The position numbers and the translations under genes are program-made. Below are positions 63,073 through 64,000 of a stretch of DNA of 64,000 bases, piece by piece. The DNA comes from JAEUMD01 sp036768475 (GTDB taxonomy: Bacteria; Pseudomonadota; Alphaproteobacteria; Rhizobiales; Hyphomicrobiaceae): NCBI GenBank assembly GCA_036768475.1, contig DAIPMW010000002.1:1-64000 (forward strand), given 5' to 3'. Every line of letters starts with the position of its first letter. Within the stretch, counting starts at the first letter, position 1. The notes below the pieces were generated by a model. It did not search any database. It was not told the origin of the DNA and saw only the letters and a list, made by a program, of their open reading frames with translations.

Positions 63073-64000
63073 ATGCTGAAACAGACATTCTGCATAACCA
63101 TATGTACGCGGGGCCGAGCGGAACTTTTGAAGCAGTGTTTGGAGTCGGTTGCCGGCGAAATCGCCGCAACTGGTGGTTCTCATTCGGTCGTCGTGGTCGA
63201 GAACGACGTTGGGCCCCGCAGTGCAGGTGTTGTGCATCAGTTGAAATCGAGCTACCCCGGCCTCAATATCACCTACATCCTTGAGCCGAGATTGGGGATT
63301 TCGACGGCGCGGAACAGGGCTCTCGGTCTCGGTCTCGCAAGCAACGCAGACTGGATTGCATTCATTGATGACGATGAGGTGGCGCAGCCGGGCTGGCTGC
63401 AGGCTATGCTCAGGGGAGCTTCGACGTTGGAGGCGGACGTGCTCACGGGGCCGGTGCGCCACGTTCTTGAGCTGCAGCCTGTGTGGATGCGTGCCTGCAA
63501 GTTCAAGAACGTGGCGCGAGGCAGCACGCTATCGACGGCAGCAACCAATAATACTGCTGTGAGAGCAGCGTGGCTCCGCCCCCATTTTCCAGCGCTCAGC
63601 TTCGATGAGGACTTTAATTTTTCCGGTGGCGAAGATTCTGATTTCTTCTATCGCGTGACGGACCTCGGTGGCAGGATCGTGTGGGTCGATGACGCCTCCC
63701 TTTCGGAATTTGTGCCCGCTTCACGTTTGACATTGAAATATCAACTTGGACGTACAGTTCGGGTTGCTGAGAATTCATTTCGCATCCATAGGCGGCGGCG
63801 CGGATTTGCAGCCGCAATCCGGCGCTACCTTCCAAAGGCAATCGGCCGCATGGGGCGGGGCGTCATCCTGGTTGTCAGTGGCGCGGCGCTGCGCCTGTTC
63901 AGCAAACCAATTGGCGCACGCGTCTGGTTCGATGGCAGCAAGGCATTGGCATCCGGCGTCGGCACCATGCTTGGAGTGATCGGCGTGAAGCCGAATCCCT
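63073..64000 (+). CDS. Family 2 glycosyltransferase (cut by window end)
   Basis: At least 309 codons are open and run off the right edge. The start MLKQTFCITICTRGRAELL is a typical GT2 opening (TICTRGR). Then come LEPRLGISTARNRALGLG and the metal/nucleotide-sugar DDD motif AFIDDDEV (near residue 100). The later segment FNFSGGEDSDFFYRV matches the ED-containing acceptor-side motif. AAGGGG lies about 8 bases before the ATG. Cytoplasmic-side transfer of a sugar to an envelope polysaccharide or lipid is likely. The downstream context is outside the window, so the pathway cannot be named. Confidence 0.88.
   Translation, partial: MLKQTFCITICTRGRAELLKQCLESVAGEIAATGGSHSVVVVENDVGPRSAGVVHQLKSSYPGLNITYILEPRLGISTARNRALGLGLASNADWIAFIDDDEVAQPGWLQAMLRGASTLEADVLTGPVRHVLELQPVWMRACKFKNVARGSTLSTAATNNTAVRAAWLRPHFPALSFDEDFNFSGGEDSDFFYRVTDLGGRIVWVDDASLSEFVPASRLTLKYQLGRTVRVAENSFRIHRRRRGFAAAIRRYLPKAIGRMGRGVILVVSGAALRLFSKPIGARVWFDGSKALASGVGTMLGVIGVKPNP

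Overview
The window looks like chromosomal DNA of a high-GC alphaproteobacterium of the order Hyphomicrobiales, possibly Hyphomicrobiaceae. I infer this from gene content and order: ileS-lspA-small lipoprotein-two M16 peptidases, mutL, lipid A genes (lpxK, waaA, msbA) with the small families DUF2093 and DUF4170, and ubiA/rsmE/gshA. Further support is the MutL endonuclease motif, the Rhizobium-type asparaginase and the plant/proteobacterial-type GshA. The genus cannot be named from this sequence alone.

Layout. (1) 0.1-4 kb: an OsmC-fold protein, a GcvH-like lipoyl-carrier protein, a rhodanese and an aldo/keto reductase run rightwards and meet a membrane-anchored monohaem cytochrome c. This may be the edge of a sulfur or redox cluster that begins left of the window. 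(2) 4.1-9.2 kb: one very large autotransporter whose passenger is full of GGxGG repeats. (3) 10-19.3 kb: a Rhizobium-type asparaginase, pyroglutamyl peptidase, MeaB, a membrane-anchored DUF900 hydrolase, and several secreted or membrane proteins of unknown role, including a permuted NlpC/P60 enzyme. (4) 19.4-31.4 kb: ileS, lspA, a BamF-like lipoprotein, an M16 pair (one active, one lacking zinc ligands), pgi, mutL and a 10-TM transporter. (5) 31.4-38.4 kb: rluB-rsmD, tadA, a patatin, purD, xseA and DUF2093. (6) 38.4-44.9 kb: lipid A/Kdo assembly and export: lpxK, a DUF374-WaaA fusion and MsbA, with a tyrosine phosphatase and DUF4170. (7) 45-57.6 kb: ubiA, rsmE, gshA, tRNA-Arg(CCG), trmO, polA and several unknown secreted proteins, then a sulfotransferase. 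(8) 57.8-61 kb: nosR and apbE/nosX with no nosZ beside them. (9) 61-64 kb: a secreted protein, a 1.1-kb AT-richer stretch without a convincing gene, and a family-2 glycosyltransferase cut by the window end.

No insertion sequence, integrase, prophage, CRISPR array or rRNA operon was seen. The mobile-like signal is two families of short dispersed intergenic repeats. Family A has four copies, about 100 bp each, three of them with long palindromes. Family B has two clear copies, one divergent relative and one fragment. The less ordinary findings are the isolated nosR-apbE pair, the acyltransferase-Kdo transferase fusion, the Gly-rich autotransporter, the lipoyl-carrier/rhodanese/OsmC group, and repeats that share bases with neighbouring stop codons.
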